A stretch of 64,000 nt of DNA from Methanocella_A sp963769045 (GCA_963769045.1 CAVYKK010000029.1:62001-126000), one strand, 5' to 3'. Shown: positions 8,924-18,255, counted from the first letter of the stretch. The notes: generated from the letters alone by a model not told the origin. A program made the numbers and translations.

Positions 8924-9670
8924 ATGATGCTGGATATTGATCAGGCTGTACAAGCGGCGTTTAACGCTCATGCGATGCCGGGCTATGGCCTGTTCTTCTA
9001 CGCCATTACGCTGTTGGGCAGCGCGTACCTGTGGATTGCCGTGCTGACAATCGCTCTGTTGTCCGGCCAATGGAAGAAGATAGCTGCCATACTGATCATA
9101 GTGATCGTTTCCGGGATGGTCGTGAATGAAGACTTAAAGGATATCGTGCAGCGCATGAGGCCGGGAGACGTATGGGGAGGGAGCTATTTTTCTCTGCATA
9201 ATTATTCGTTCCCCAGCGGCCATACGGAAACCGCCTTTATCATCGCCACGGTGCTGTCCGCCTTCATCGCCTGGCGCTACAGCCTGGTCACTTACCTGCT
9301 GGCCCTCGCAGTGGGGGTAAGCCGGATGTACCTGGGCGTCCACTATTTTACCGACGTAATCGGCGGTGCTATTACCGGCATCGCCATCGGATGGCTGACA
9401 ATAATAGCCTTATACAAAATCGGACTTGTAAAGAACAATGTGTTGGCATCAAAAATTTGCTATGCCATGAACATTCATGTGATCGACACGTCACAAGAAA
9501 CAGACACGACCCGGGCATTTGTTTCGCTCTTTTTCGGACTGGCGGCAGCCATGGTACTTTTACTGACGGGAGAATACATCCTGTCTATGGCGGCATTGTC
9601 GTTTACCTACATCCGACTACTGACTGGCACGGGCCAGCCTGGAAAGGCGGTGACTCATGGGCCGCAGTAG
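8924..9670 (+). CDS. PAP2-family membrane phosphatase
   Basis: A 248-residue integral membrane protein with about six to seven hydrophobic segments. The three-part phosphatidic-acid phosphatase signature is present: KDIVQRMRP (normally KxxxxxxRP), then PSGHTE, then SRMYLGVHYFTDV with the catalytic His. It probably dephosphorylates a polyprenyl or lipid phosphate at the outer membrane face; the substrate is unknown. Its last 14 bases overlap the start of the Usp gene, so the two are co-transcribed. An ATG at 8927 is an equally possible start. Confidence 0.88.
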   Translation: MMLDIDQAVQAAFNAHAMPGYGLFFYAITLLGSAYLWIAVLTIALLSGQWKKIAAILIIVIVSGMVVNEDLKDIVQRMRPGDVWGGSYFSLHNYSFPSGHTETAFIIATVLSAFIAWRYSLVTYLLALAVGVSRMYLGVHYFTDVIGGAITGIAIGWLTIIALYKIGLVKNNVLASKICYAMNIHVIDTSQETDTTRAFVSLFFGLAAAMVLLLTGEYILSMAALSFTYIRLLTGTGQPGKAVTHGPQ

Positions 9671-10694
9671 AATGCCTGTAACACGCTCGCTGGCGATGGT
9701 TGATCGCGGACTGTCAGTACTGGTACTGATCCTGGGCATTATTATGGTATACCTGGCGATAACGACAGGAAACCTGACGATTGCGCTCGCATCGCTCATC
9801 TTCATCTTCGTTGGCCTGGCCAAGCTGCGGAGTGTCATCCCGGGTATGTTCAGGAAGATAAGAAAAGCGGGCGCCGTCGAACAGACAGCTTATAAGAACG
9901 TCCTGCTCCCGGTCTCCAGGCCGGAAGCCGTAGAGAGCATGGTGAAGATGGCCGCGGACGTTTTGAGCCCCGGAGGAAAGCTGATCATTGCCAATGTGAT
10001 CGTGCTGCCCCCACAGCTCCCGACGGGAGCCGCGGTGAAAAAGGACAGCGCAAGGGCGCTGATCCGGGAAGCTACCGGCTATGCCAGCCGGATGGGCGTG
10101 GATGCGAAAGCGGAGATAGTCACGGCAAGGACCGCGTCCGAAGCGATCCTGGACCGCGCGAGGGAGCACAAGTGCGACCTGATCATCATGGGGTCCAGCC
10201 AGCGCACGGCCACGGAAAAAATGCTCTTTGGCAACGTGGCGGATGTCGTGCTGCGGCATGCGTCCTGCGACGTGATGGTGTTGAGTTACACAAATGTGCC
10301 TCATCCGGTCAATTACAGTAAAATCCTGGTACCCACGGCAGGATACCGGCATTCTGCCCGGGCGCTGGATGTTGCCGTCGACATCGTGAAGAAGAACGGC
10401 GGAAAAATTACTTCACTGTACGTCGGTTCTGAAACCGATGCCGTAAAGGGAAACCGCATTCTTGCGGACGCCAGGCAGCGAGCAGAACAGGAGGGCGTCA
10501 GGATTGAGACGAAGTTTACGACAGGCAATGTCGGGGACGCCATCCTCGGCATCGCAAGGGACGGCGGCTATTCGCTGATCATTATTGGAGCTACCGAGCA
10601 CCCGAAATACTACACGGCACTGGCAGGCAACATCGCGGACAACGTAGTCAGGCGGGCGCCCTGCGATGTCCTCGTGGTGAGGACTAAAGCGTAA
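9657..10694 (+). CDS. Membrane-anchored tandem universal stress protein (UspA-like)
   Basis: A 345-residue protein. The first 65 residues form two hydrophobic segments (LSVLVLILGIIMVYLAI, TIALASLIFIFVGLAKL). Two UspA domains follow, at about 80-205 and 220-345. Each ends in the nucleotide-binding pattern: IIMGSSQRTATEKMLFGNVA and IIIGATEHPKYYTALAGNIA. ATP binding is likely, but the role is not defined. The start at 9657 follows GGCGGTGACTC and overlaps the PAP2 gene. The 3' end overlaps the convergent primase-like gene by 11 bases. Fusion of a membrane anchor to two Usp domains is uncommon. Confidence 0.88.
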   Translation: MGRSRMPVTRSLAMVDRGLSVLVLILGIIMVYLAITTGNLTIALASLIFIFVGLAKLRSVIPGMFRKIRKAGAVEQTAYKNVLLPVSRPEAVESMVKMAADVLSPGGKLIIANVIVLPPQLPTGAAVKKDSARALIREATGYASRMGVDAKAEIVTARTASEAILDRAREHKCDLIIMGSSQRTATEKMLFGNVADVVLRHASCDVMVLSYTNVPHPVNYSKILVPTAGYRHSARALDVAVDIVKKNGGKITSLYVGSETDAVKGNRILADARQRAEQEGVRIETKFTTGNVGDAILGIARDGGYSLIIIGATEHPKYYTALAGNIADNVVRRAPCDVLVVRTKA

Positions 10695-11616
10695 CTTTTT
10701 CACCGGGCAGCCTGCGGGCAAGCTCGTCCAGCTCGTCGATGACTCTCTGCGGCGTATATGTCCGGAGATCGGCGACCTCGTCCCTGCTTAGCATATCCGG
10801 GGCCAGCGGCACCGAAACGCCCTCTATGACAGATGCGCTTTCCATGTGCAGGCTTCCGAGCGGCACACGGCATAAATGTCCCGATGGCGTCTGCGAGGGG
10901 TCGACAGTGATGAGGCCGGGGCGCCTGACGTGCCCTCCCGCTATCGGCACTTTCGACGTGTCAGTCACCCGGTCGATGAGCCGGTCTGTCAGAGTATGGC
11001 CTTTCCCGGAATATTCGATCTGCTCCCTGTAAAACGAGGCGGGCTGCATCTCTTTCATGGACAGCGTGACGTGAAAGGAGCTGCCGGTCCACGAGACCAA
11101 CGGGCGGCCGTAAAGCATATCTGCGGCTGGCTCGTCTTCCTGTACAGCCTTTACAAGATGTGCCGCTACCTCGATGGCATCTTCCGCCGACATGCTTTTG
11201 CCCCGGTCGATGTCATACACGATACGGTTGATCTCCCGGCCTCCGCCTTCCCGGTTGGTCGCATAATGAAAGCCCATGTACTTGCGTGGCACGAAGTAGA
11301 ACCACGTGAGTGCCTGGTCTGGCGACAGTACGTGCCTTGCGGCGTCCAGGTGCTCGAACTTTCTTCTTGCCCCCATCATAGCAGGCGTGACAGCCCGGGC
11401 CATCGGACCGATCAATAACGGCGGATTCCAGGAGCCCCGTTTTACGACCACGGGTACCCTGCCTTTCGGCAGCCATGTCCTGGTGGCGAGCTCTCGCCCG
11501 TGCAGGTACGGCTGCAGCTTTTCTGCGACCAGCCCGTAATACAGGAGGAGGTCAAGATCTCCGTAAGGGCGCAGGATATCTTCGACGCCGGCCGCATATT
11601 CCCGCAGAGTTGCCAT
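10684..11616 (-). CDS. Stand-alone archaeo-eukaryotic primase-like protein (PriS/LigD-Pol superfamily)
   Basis: A 310-residue protein with the ordered motifs of the archaeo-eukaryotic primase fold: catalytic DxD in IVYDIDRGKS (about residues 135-137), the [ST]GxxxH motif in SWTGSSFHVTL (about 178-182), and the C-terminal RVPLGSLHME, which resembles RLPGSLH of PriS. Methanogens encode PriS elsewhere, and no large subunit, ligase or Ku gene is near, so this is an extra family member, perhaps for repair, translesion synthesis or a mobile element. Function is inferred from motifs only. It is convergent with the Usp gene. Confidence 0.75.
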   Translation of the reverse strand: MATLREYAAGVEDILRPYGDLDLLLYYGLVAEKLQPYLHGRELATRTWLPKGRVPVVVKRGSWNPPLLIGPMARAVTPAMMGARRKFEHLDAARHVLSPDQALTWFYFVPRKYMGFHYATNREGGGREINRIVYDIDRGKSMSAEDAIEVAAHLVKAVQEDEPAADMLYGRPLVSWTGSSFHVTLSMKEMQPASFYREQIEYSGKGHTLTDRLIDRVTDTSKVPIAGGHVRRPGLITVDPSQTPSGHLCRVPLGSLHMESASVIEGVSVPLAPDMLSRDEVADLRTYTPQRVIDELDELARRLPGEKVTL

Positions 11617-11656
11617 AATTGACTGTATGAGGCTGAAAGATAAATGCGTTCGTTCG

Positions 11657-11688
11657 AAAAAAGAGGGAAGGGCCGGTCGGCCGGCCCT
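11657..11688 (-). terminator. Hairpin terminator after the frameshifted tail of the first silk-like gene
   Basis: AGGGCCGG (11669-11676) and CCGGCCCT (11681-11688) form an 8-bp stem with a 4-base loop. On the minus strand this is followed by a run of six T (11657-11662). It lies seven bases after the stop of the downstream frame (11695), not after the stop of the upstream frame (12377), which suggests that both frames belong to one transcription unit. Confidence 0.75.
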
Positions 11689-11694
11689 GCATTT

Positions 11695-12400
11695 CTATTT
11701 CTTAGGCGTAGCCTGGGGCGCTTTTTGCTTTGCTGCGGGCGCCGCAGTCTTCTGGGGCTGCGACTGGACCTTAGGCTGGCTCTGGGTGGTCTTCGGAGCC
11801 TGCACCTTCGGTGCCTGCGTCTTTTGAACGGCTGGCGCCTGGGTCTTCGGCTGGCTGGCCTGCTGGACGGTCTTCGCCGGCTGGACGGCGGACGCAGGCT
11901 GCTTTTTCACCGCAGTCGTCTGCTGGGGCGCCGACTGTTTCGCGCTTGTCGCGGGCGCTTTTGTCACCGGCTTCGCGGTTGCTGCCTGCTTGCTTACCTT
12001 CGTAGCCTGTTGCTGCGGCTGGGATTTCACGTTCGTAGCCGGAGCTTTAGTCACCGGCTTCACCGTGGCCGCCGGCTTGCCTGCCGGCTGCATCTGGGAC
12101 CGGCCGGTCGATACTGGTGGTTTGGCTGTGGCCTTCGGGGCGACCGGCGTAGACGCTTTTTTATCGGAGACAGGCTTCGGCGTAGATGTCTTGACCGTAT
12201 TTAACGGAGCTGCCGTCTTTACGGGCGTTTTCGTCGCCGGAGAGGTCAAAGCACTCTGCCCTTTTGGCGGCGCAATGGTGGTCTTCGGGCCCGTGTCCTT
12301 CGGTATGGGCGACGATGCGCCCTTCTTGTTCCCCGTGGTCAGCGGGGCGGTAGTCGGTGCCGCAGGAGTCTTTCCTTTAGCCGTCGGGAGGGACCGTTGA
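11695..12400 (-). pseudogene. +1-frame continuation of the silk-like protein gene (Thr/Pro/Lys/Gln-rich tail)
   Basis: Minus-strand frame that continues the protein encoded at 12377-14653 after a +1 shift. It reads on without a stop for about 230 codons with the same Thr/Pro/Lys/Ala-rich, low-complexity composition (repeats of KPVTKAPAT, KVQAPKT). It ends in TPKK, a dibasic end like those of the other three family members. The shift must fall between an upstream TGA in this frame and the TAA of the upstream frame, roughly 12378-12405, where CCCTCCC occurs. Read through, the product would have 985 residues. A sequencing or slippage insertion, a real mutation and recoding are all possible. Confidence 0.7.
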
Positions 12401-14653
12401 TGTCATGGTCTTACCGTCCGGGCCTGTGCCGGATTTCTTCGAGGCGGCAGGCGGCAACAGCGATGCGCTGCCTGTCTTAGCTGCCGGCACCGTAGTGCTC
12501 TTTGGCGGTGAAGGGGACGTCACGACTTTGTTGCCTGGCGTCTTAGCAGGCATGCCAGTCGGTGCCAGTTCTTTGCCACCTGACACAGGCATAGCCGATG
12601 GTGTCCCTTTCTTTGAGGCAGGCGTTATGGATGGCGCGAGCGAAGCCGGGCCTTTCTTACCGGGCTCTGGCACGACTGAAGCCGCACCTTTCTTCACGCC
12701 CGGCACCTGTGTCGGCGTGAGCGACGCCGCACCTTTCTTTCCGGGCCCCGGCGTAGCGGACATCTGACCTTTCTTTGCGCCAGGCATTACAGATGGCGAG
12801 GACACAGTCTCGCCTTTCTTACCGGGTCCGGGTGTTACAGACGCCTGTCCTTTCATGGTCCCGGGCGTTATAGAGGGCGATTGCGTGGCCGTACCCTTAT
12901 TTTTACCGGGCCCGGGCGAAGCTTCGACGGCCCCGGCCTTCTTAGTTCCGGGCACTGCGGCGGGCTTCCCTTTACCCGTGGAAGCCAGCGGCTTCTCTTT
13001 CGGCACAGGCGTAGCTACCTTACCCTGTCCCTTCTCTTTAATGGCGGCGTCCTGCACGCTCTTCGATATGGTGGGCGGGTCGACGGCGCCGGACTGCAGG
13101 GCCGTGTCTGCGGCGTTCAAGGCCGCATTGACACCCGGCGTGGCAATATCGGACGATGCCAGCTGCTGTACGGCCAGCACAGGATTACCGTTCGACGCGG
13201 CCGAGGCCGCAGCAGCAGCCGAGGCGGCGACACCGCCGAAATCGGCGCCACCCGACGCAGCGGCGGCGGCAGCCGAAGCCGCGGCCGACGCTCCCGCGGT
13301 TCCGACAGATGTTGCGACCGCGTTAGCGACCGCCGAGACGCTGCCGCCTGAGGCTGCGGCAGCCGCCGAAGCGGCAGCAGTTGCAGCACCGCCGAAATCA
13401 GCGCCACCGGCAGAAGCCGCAGCCGCAGCCGCAGCCGCGGCGGATGCGCTGCCCCATCCGCCCGTAGCAGCCGCGGCCGACGCCGTAGCCGATGCGACAT
13501 TGTAGCCGGACGATGCGGCAGCAGCAGCTGCGGCAGCAGCAGCGATGCCGCCGCCGTCGACGCCAGCCGAAGCTGCGGCCGATGCTGCGGCAGCAGCGGC
13601 CCCGCCGCCGCCATAGACGTAGGGCGAGATGCCATTAATGGCACCGTAAGCGTCTCCGCCATATGCCACGGCCGACGCTGCGGCAGCAGCAATAGCGAAC
13701 TGGTTTACGTAGATGCTTGGGGCAAAGGTGTCCAGATAATATGACGAAGGAATGTCATACGGGCAACCATATCCACCATATCCACCGTAGCCACCGTAGC
13801 CACCATACCCGTAATCCCCGTAGCCGCCATACCCCCCATAGCCCCCGTATATCGGACAGAACGGAGCGACAAGTATGGGAATCGGTACAAATACAGGCAC
13901 GGCTACCGGCACGGCGACAGGCACGGGCACCGGGTATACTATGGGTTCCACTGCCGTGTAATATCCCGATGCGTAATTGTCATAGCCCGTGTACAGGTCA
14001 TTCGCCAGCTCCGGGAACGCCGGGAAGCTCATGCGGTACGTCACCGTATCGATAACGAGCTGCATTGGCTGCTCGAGCGTAAAGATCTGCTGGTTGCCGT
14101 CCGGCGATATGACGGACACGCTGTCCACCTCGAAGAGCGTCCGGTCATCGCTGGAGCCCTGGTACGCAGTGTCGAGGTTGATGACAAACACGTTCTCATT
14201 CGACCGGAGCGCATCGTATAGATCAGTCTTCTGCACGGTCCCGGCATTGCCAATCGATGCCGCGAGGCCGGACATGTCGATCTGTATGGTGTTGGCCGCA
14301 CGGTCCAGTACGCCCATCAGCGGCTGGCTCATGGTATATACGGTACATTGCGGTGAGTACGGGCTGGAGATAGCCATCCCTACCACTTCGAAATACAGCC
14401 GGTCTCCGTCCTGGGAGACCATGTACGTGGCCAGGCTGAGCTGGTTCTCGCCCGATGTAAACCCGGTCAATCCATCCAGACCAGGGATTGTCACCTGTTG
14501 AGCGCCTCCAGCACTCATGCCCCCGTAAGGAGCAGTGGAGAACTGTTGCGCGAGGACAGGCGCAGTAAATATAAATGAGCACACGACCGACAGTGCGACC
14601 AGTATGCTTAACACACCCTTCGGTGTCATATAACTGTCAAGATTCAATTCCAT
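12377..14653 (-). CDS. Silk-like secreted protein 1 (N-domain, Tyr-Gly and Ala/Gly blocks)
   Basis: The 758-residue product (985 if the +1 tail is joined) has a signal segment (GVLSILVALSVVCSFIF, then TAPVLAQQ), then the N-domain shared with the genes at 14865 and 20963 (about 55-225; VTIPGLDGLTGFTSGENQLS, ISPDGNQQIF). A Pro/Val hydrophobic block, (YGG)n repeats (about 265-305), Ala-rich blocks with GGADFGG spacers (about 310-490), a post-repeat module (NPVLAVQQLASSD..TPG), and a Pro/Thr/Ser/Lys tail follow. It is presumably exported and structural; no catalytic motif is visible. I chose ATG 14653; a GTG at 14659 and an ATG at 14629 are alternatives. Confidence 0.85.
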   Translation of the reverse strand: MELNLDSYMTPKGVLSILVALSVVCSFIFTAPVLAQQFSTAPYGGMSAGGAQQVTIPGLDGLTGFTSGENQLSLATYMVSQDGDRLYFEVVGMAISSPYSPQCTVYTMSQPLMGVLDRAANTIQIDMSGLAASIGNAGTVQKTDLYDALRSNENVFVINLDTAYQGSSDDRTLFEVDSVSVISPDGNQQIFTLEQPMQLVIDTVTYRMSFPAFPELANDLYTGYDNYASGYYTAVEPIVYPVPVPVAVPVAVPVFVPIPILVAPFCPIYGGYGGYGGYGDYGYGGYGGYGGYGGYGCPYDIPSSYYLDTFAPSIYVNQFAIAAAAASAVAYGGDAYGAINGISPYVYGGGGAAAAAASAAASAGVDGGGIAAAAAAAAAASSGYNVASATASAAAATGGWGSASAAAAAAAAASAGGADFGGAATAAASAAAAASGGSVSAVANAVATSVGTAGASAAASAAAAAASGGADFGGVAASAAAAASAASNGNPVLAVQQLASSDIATPGVNAALNAADTALQSGAVDPPTISKSVQDAAIKEKGQGKVATPVPKEKPLASTGKGKPAAVPGTKKAGAVEASPGPGKNKGTATQSPSITPGTMKGQASVTPGPGKKGETVSSPSVMPGAKKGQMSATPGPGKKGAASLTPTQVPGVKKGAASVVPEPGKKGPASLAPSITPASKKGTPSAMPVSGGKELAPTGMPAKTPGNKVVTSPSPPKSTTVPAAKTGSASLLPPAASKKSGTGPDGKTMTSTVPPDG

Positions 14654-14679
14654 CCCCACGGCAAAACATGTTTTATGAA

Positions 14680-14690
14680 AATATAAATTA
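14680..14690 (-). promoter_or_regulatory. TATA box of silk-like gene 1
   Basis: On the minus strand TTTATATTTT lies about 30 bases before the start, implying a very short leader. This promoter does not contain the 30-bp element shared by the other three family genes. Confidence 0.55.
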
Positions 14691-14821
14691 TTAGAACAGT
14701 TTTTCGCATGATTTTGGCTAGAAAGCAGTAATAAGTGAAACAGAGGATAATTTGAGCTTATTTACCCTTTGAAACACCACTACAGGCGGTATATGAAATA
14801 CCATGTAGAATAATACATTTG

Positions 14822-14853
14822 AAAAAATGATGCCGGTGACATTTGCCACCGGC
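14822..14853 (-). terminator. Hairpin terminator of silk-like gene 2
   Basis: GCCGGTG (14832-14838) pairs with CACCGGC (14847-14853). On the minus strand it is followed by six T (14822-14827). It begins about 11 bases after the stop at 14865. Confidence 0.8.
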
Positions 14854-14864
14854 TTATCTGTGGT

Positions 14865-17800
14865 TTATTTCTTGCGAAGGTTGGCACCGCCACTGGAGGG
14901 CATTTGTGCTCCGCCTGTGGCAGGCGCCTTGCCGACATTGCTCGGCGCGCTGAACTGCTGCTGTCCTCCGCCCGTGCCGGTCGGTGTCTTGAACCCGGTC
15001 GTAGGCGTCTGGATGTTGCGTGGCGAGGTGCCACCGATACCCTGGCCACTCTGGAACTTAGTCGGCGTGGTCGGCGTCGTTATTTTGCTTGGGGTGCCTC
15101 CTGTGGCACCCTGGCCGCCGAACTGTGTCCCGGCGCCACCGATCTTGGCCGGTCCGCCCGTAGGTCCGCCGATCCTGGTCGTGGGTGCGGCGAAGCCGGC
15201 TCCACCCGTAGGCCCGCCGATCTTAGTCGTGGGTGCGGCGAAGCCGGCTCCACCCGTAGGCCCGCCGATCTTAGTCGTGGTCGGGGCGCCGATCTTCGTC
15301 GTTGGCCCGCCAAATCCTCCGGTCTTGCCGATTGGTGCTCCGGTCGGTCCGCCGATCCTGGTCGTGGGTGCGGCGAAGCCGGCTCCACCCGTAGGCCCGC
15401 CGATCTTCGTAGTCGGTCCGCCTGTCGCGCCACCAATCCTGGTGGTCGGGGCGCCGATTCCGGCTCCACCCGTAGGCCCGCCGATCTTGGCCGGTCCGCC
15501 CGTCGGTCCGCCGATCTGCGTTGGTCCGCCAGTCGCGCCACCAATCCTGGTGGTAGGTGCTTTGAATCCGGCCCCACCCGTGGGTGCGCCCGTGGGTCCG
15601 CCAGTCGCGCCACCAATCTTAGTGGTAGGCATTCCAATCTTGCCAGGCCCGCCCGTCGGTCCGCCCGTCGGGCCGCCCGTCGCACCGCCTATCCGTGTGG
15701 TAGGCGCACCAATCTTTCCTGCCGGTCCTCCGGTCGGTCCGCCAGTGGGCCCACCGGTCGCGCCACCTATCTTAGTGGTGGGCGCACCAATCTGGCCCGG
15801 AGCACCGGTAGGTCCGCCCGGTGTCACAGCTCCGCCCTTGCCTATCTTTCCTGCCGCATCATTAATGCGCGAGGTGAAGTCGGCCGGGCTGCCGCCGCCC
15901 TGCTTCAGGTTCTGTATCTGGTTCTGGAAGTTCTTCGCGCCCGGTGTATTGAACTCCTTGGTCTGCGTCAGCTGCTGCGTCGTCTTAGCCGGGTCGCCGC
16001 CGCTGGCTGCCGCTGCTGCCGCCGCTGTGGCTGCTGCGATGCCGCCTGAATCGGCGCCTCCCTTGGATGCTGCTGCCGCCGCTGCCGCTGCCGCGGATGC
16101 GCCTCCGCCTCCGCCGACTGCGGACGATGCCGCTGCTGCCGCCGCTGCCGCGTTACCGCCGCCGGCTGCCGCCGCTGCCGCCGCTGCTGCAGTAGCTGCG
16201 CCACCTGCGCCCGCTCCGCCTGCGGCTGCCGCACTGGCTGCTGCCGCTGCGGCCGAACCACCGGCTGCATTGCCACCGGCTGCCGCCGCTGCTGCCGCCG
16301 CTGCGGACGATGATCCGCCACCGGCTGCAACTGCCGCTGCTGCCGCCGACGCCGCTGCGCCACCTACTCCGGCGCCACCTGTAGCTGCTGCACTTGCTGC
16401 GGCTGCCGCCGCGGACCCACCGGCTGCATTACCTCCGGCTGCCGCTGCCGCCGCTGCTGCCGCGGATGCTGAACCGCCGCCTGACGCAACTGCTGCTGCC
16501 GCTGCCGCTGCCGCTGCGCCACCTACTCCGGCGCCACCTGTAGCCGCTGCACTCGCTGCTGCCGCCGCCGCTGCGCCTCCTGCTGCATTGCCACCGGCTG
16601 CCGCCGCTGCCGCCGCCGCCGCGGACGAAGAACCTCCGCCCGATGCAACTGCTGCTGCCGCCGCTGCCGCTGCTGCGCCACCTACTCCGGCGCCACCTGT
16701 AGCCGCTGCACTTGCTGCGGCTGCCGCCGCGGACCCACCGGCCGCATTACCTCCGGCCGCTGCCGCCGCTGCCGCCGCCGCGGATGCTGAACCGCCGCCG
16801 GCCGAGACTGCTGCCGCCGCTGCCGCCGCTGCCGCACCTCCGACACCGGCACCACCTGTGGCCGCTGCCGAAGCTGCTGCCGCCGCTGCCGCACCGCCTG
16901 GTGCGTTGCCTCCGGCCGCTGCCGCCGCTGCCGCCGCCGCGGACGATGATCCGCCACCGGCTGCAACTGCTGCTGCCGCCGCCGCTGCCGCTGAGCCTCC
17001 TAATCCTGCTCCGCCGCTTGAAGCTGCAGCTGCAGCTGCCGCCGCTGCCGAAGCGCCACCTGCGCCTCCGGATGCTGCCGCCGCTGCGCTGGCCGCTGCC
17101 GCCGCATCGCCTCCGCTGGCTGCTGCCGCCGCAGCCGCCGACGCCGCTGCTATTCCTCCGGGTCCTGCCCCGCCTGCCGCCGCTGCAGCCGCTGCCGCCG
17201 CCGCCGCGCCGCCGCCGCCGGATACCGCTGCCGCCGCAGACGCTGCCGCCGCTGCCGCGTTACCGCCAAAGGCGGCTGCCGATGCTGCTGCGGATGCTAC
17301 CGCGAACTGGTTCGTGAAGATGTTAGGCGTGAAGAAGTTGCTCACGAATGCCCCCGCGAATGCGAACGGGAACGGTACCGGCGCGAAGATGATCGGGAAC
17401 GGCACCAGGAAAGGCACGAAGATCGGCGGCGTGATCAGGATGGGCCCGCCAAGAATTACCGGCCCGATGATACCCGGTGGCGGCCCATAGAAGCCGCTGA
17501 ACGTATCGATCATCTGCGGGAATGTCACCATGCTGATGCGGTAAGCCTGCGCGTCGATGATCAGCTGCGTGGGCTGCTGCATCTGGAACGTCTGTGCCTT
17601 TCCGTCAGGCGGGATCATGGTGATCGCGTTGACGTTGAACAGGGTCTGCAAGCCCTGCGTACCCGCATAGGTCATGTCGATGTCGATGACCATGATGCTC
17701 GGGTCCACCCTCAGCGCATCGTAGACGTTAGACGCGCTTACAGATCCGGCCTGCCCGACTGCGACACCGATGTTCGAGATGTCGATCTGCATCGTGTTTT

Positions 17801-18170
17801 CCGAGGGGTTAGCTATGCCCGGGAGAGGCGTCTTTAACGCATACGCCATCGCCTGCCCGGACTGCGGGCTCGAGATCGCGAACCCGACCACCTGGAACCC
17901 CATCTGGTTATTCTGTTGCTGTAATGGCTGGACCGCCAGGCTCAACCGGTTCTGGCCGGACGAGAAACCCTGCAGCCCTTCAAGGCCCTGAATAGTCAAT
18001 CCTCCCGCGGAGCCCGACGGGCCATAGCCCGCCCCTGCCCCGGCGTATGTAGCCTGCCCGCCATATTGCTGGCCTGTGACTACACCAGTGAACTGCGTCG
18101 AGCATATTATCAAGAATGAGATAATGATACTGAGCGCAGCTAACAAGCTAGTGCCGGTATTTTTCTTCAG
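14865..18170 (-). CDS. Silk-like secreted protein 2 (poly-Ala/Gly, 53-residue repeats), apparent CTG start
   Basis: About 1101 residues: signal peptide (KKNTGTSLLAALSII..CSTQFTGVV), shared N-domain (about 58-228; LTIQGLEGLQGFSSGQNRLS, IPPDGKAQTF), a Pro/Phe hydrophobic block (about 230-295), Ala/Gly repeats (about 296-725) made of GGAGVGG, A8-9, GGGSAS, A9, GGNAAGG and A6, a conserved module with FNTPGA (about 726-776), and a GGPTGGPT/APTTKIGG tail ending LRKK. The repeat design resembles spidroins (poly-Ala plus GGX). No ATG, GTG or TTG gives the basic signal n-region. The codon placed after GGGGGTGGA is CTG at 18170; the first conventional codon is TTG 18146, which would remove the lysines. 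Presumed exported fibre or matrix protein (inference). Confidence 0.88.
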   Translation of the reverse strand: MKKNTGTSLLAALSIIISFLIICSTQFTGVVTGQQYGGQATYAGAGAGYGPSGSAGGLTIQGLEGLQGFSSGQNRLSLAVQPLQQQNNQMGFQVVGFAISSPQSGQAMAYALKTPLPGIANPSENTMQIDISNIGVAVGQAGSVSASNVYDALRVDPSIMVIDIDMTYAGTQGLQTLFNVNAITMIPPDGKAQTFQMQQPTQLIIDAQAYRISMVTFPQMIDTFSGFYGPPPGIIGPVILGGPILITPPIFVPFLVPFPIIFAPVPFPFAFAGAFVSNFFTPNIFTNQFAVASAAASAAAFGGNAAAAAASAAAAVSGGGGAAAAAAAAAAAGGAGPGGIAAASAAAAAAASGGDAAAAASAAAAASGGAGGASAAAAAAAAASSGGAGLGGSAAAAAAAAVAAGGGSSSAAAAAAAAAGGNAPGGAAAAAAASAAATGGAGVGGAAAAAAAAAVSAGGGSASAAAAAAAAAGGNAAGGSAAAAAASAAATGGAGVGGAAAAAAAAAVASGGGSSSAAAAAAAAAGGNAAGGAAAAAAASAAATGGAGVGGAAAAAAAAAVASGGGSASAAAAAAAAAGGNAAGGSAAAAAASAAATGGAGVGGAAASAAAAAVAAGGGSSSAAAAAAAAAGGNAAGGSAAAAAASAAAAGGAGAGGAATAAAAAAAAAGGGNAAAAAAAASSAVGGGGGASAAAAAAAAASKGGADSGGIAAATAAAAAAASGGDPAKTTQQLTQTKEFNTPGAKNFQNQIQNLKQGGGSPADFTSRINDAAGKIGKGGAVTPGGPTGAPGQIGAPTTKIGGATGGPTGGPTGGPAGKIGAPTTRIGGATGGPTGGPTGGPGKIGMPTTKIGGATGGPTGAPTGGAGFKAPTTRIGGATGGPTQIGGPTGGPAKIGGPTGGAGIGAPTTRIGGATGGPTTKIGGPTGGAGFAAPTTRIGGPTGAPIGKTGGFGGPTTKIGAPTTTKIGGPTGGAGFAAPTTKIGGPTGGAGFAAPTTRIGGPTGGPAKIGGAGTQFGGQGATGGTPSKITTPTTPTKFQSGQGIGGTSPRNIQTPTTGFKTPTGTGGGQQQFSAPSNVGKAPATGGAQMPSSGGANLRKK
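16204..17157 (-). repeat. Six anchors of an exact 159-bp tandem repeat inside silk-like gene 2
   Basis: The codons for the GGAGVGG spacer recur at 16204, 16363, 16522, 16681, 16840 and 16999, exactly 159 bases (53 codons) apart. Alanine in these blocks is written almost only as GCA and GCG, unlike the paralogue at 18463, which uses GCT and GCG. Confidence 0.9.
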
Positions 18171-18225
18171 AATTCCACCCCCGAGTGGTTCTCATAGATT
18201 CACGTTCGATAAAAAGGTACATATT

Positions 18226-18255
18226 GATAATAGACTTGAGGCTGCATTGAACGAT
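18226..18255 (-). promoter_or_regulatory. Conserved 30-bp upstream element, silk-like gene 2
   Basis: On the minus strand it reads ATCGTT, a short variable part, TGC, then TCAAGTCTATTATC. The same arrangement occurs upstream of the genes starting at 20694 and 22426. The distance from the near edge to the start codon is 56, 55 and 55 bases. It likely contains the TATA/BRE region and shared control. Confidence 0.75.

Noticed and set aside
12405..13505. Plus-strand frames opposite silk-like gene 1
   Set aside because: Low-complexity mirrors of the Thr/Pro/Ala coding strand without start signals.
14827..17490. Plus-strand open frame of 887 codons (Pro/Ala-rich) opposite silk-like gene 2
   Set aside because: It is the mirror of Ala/Gly codons on the real strand. 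There is no ribosome site or signal peptide, and the minus-strand frame has the signal, N-domain, promoter and terminator.
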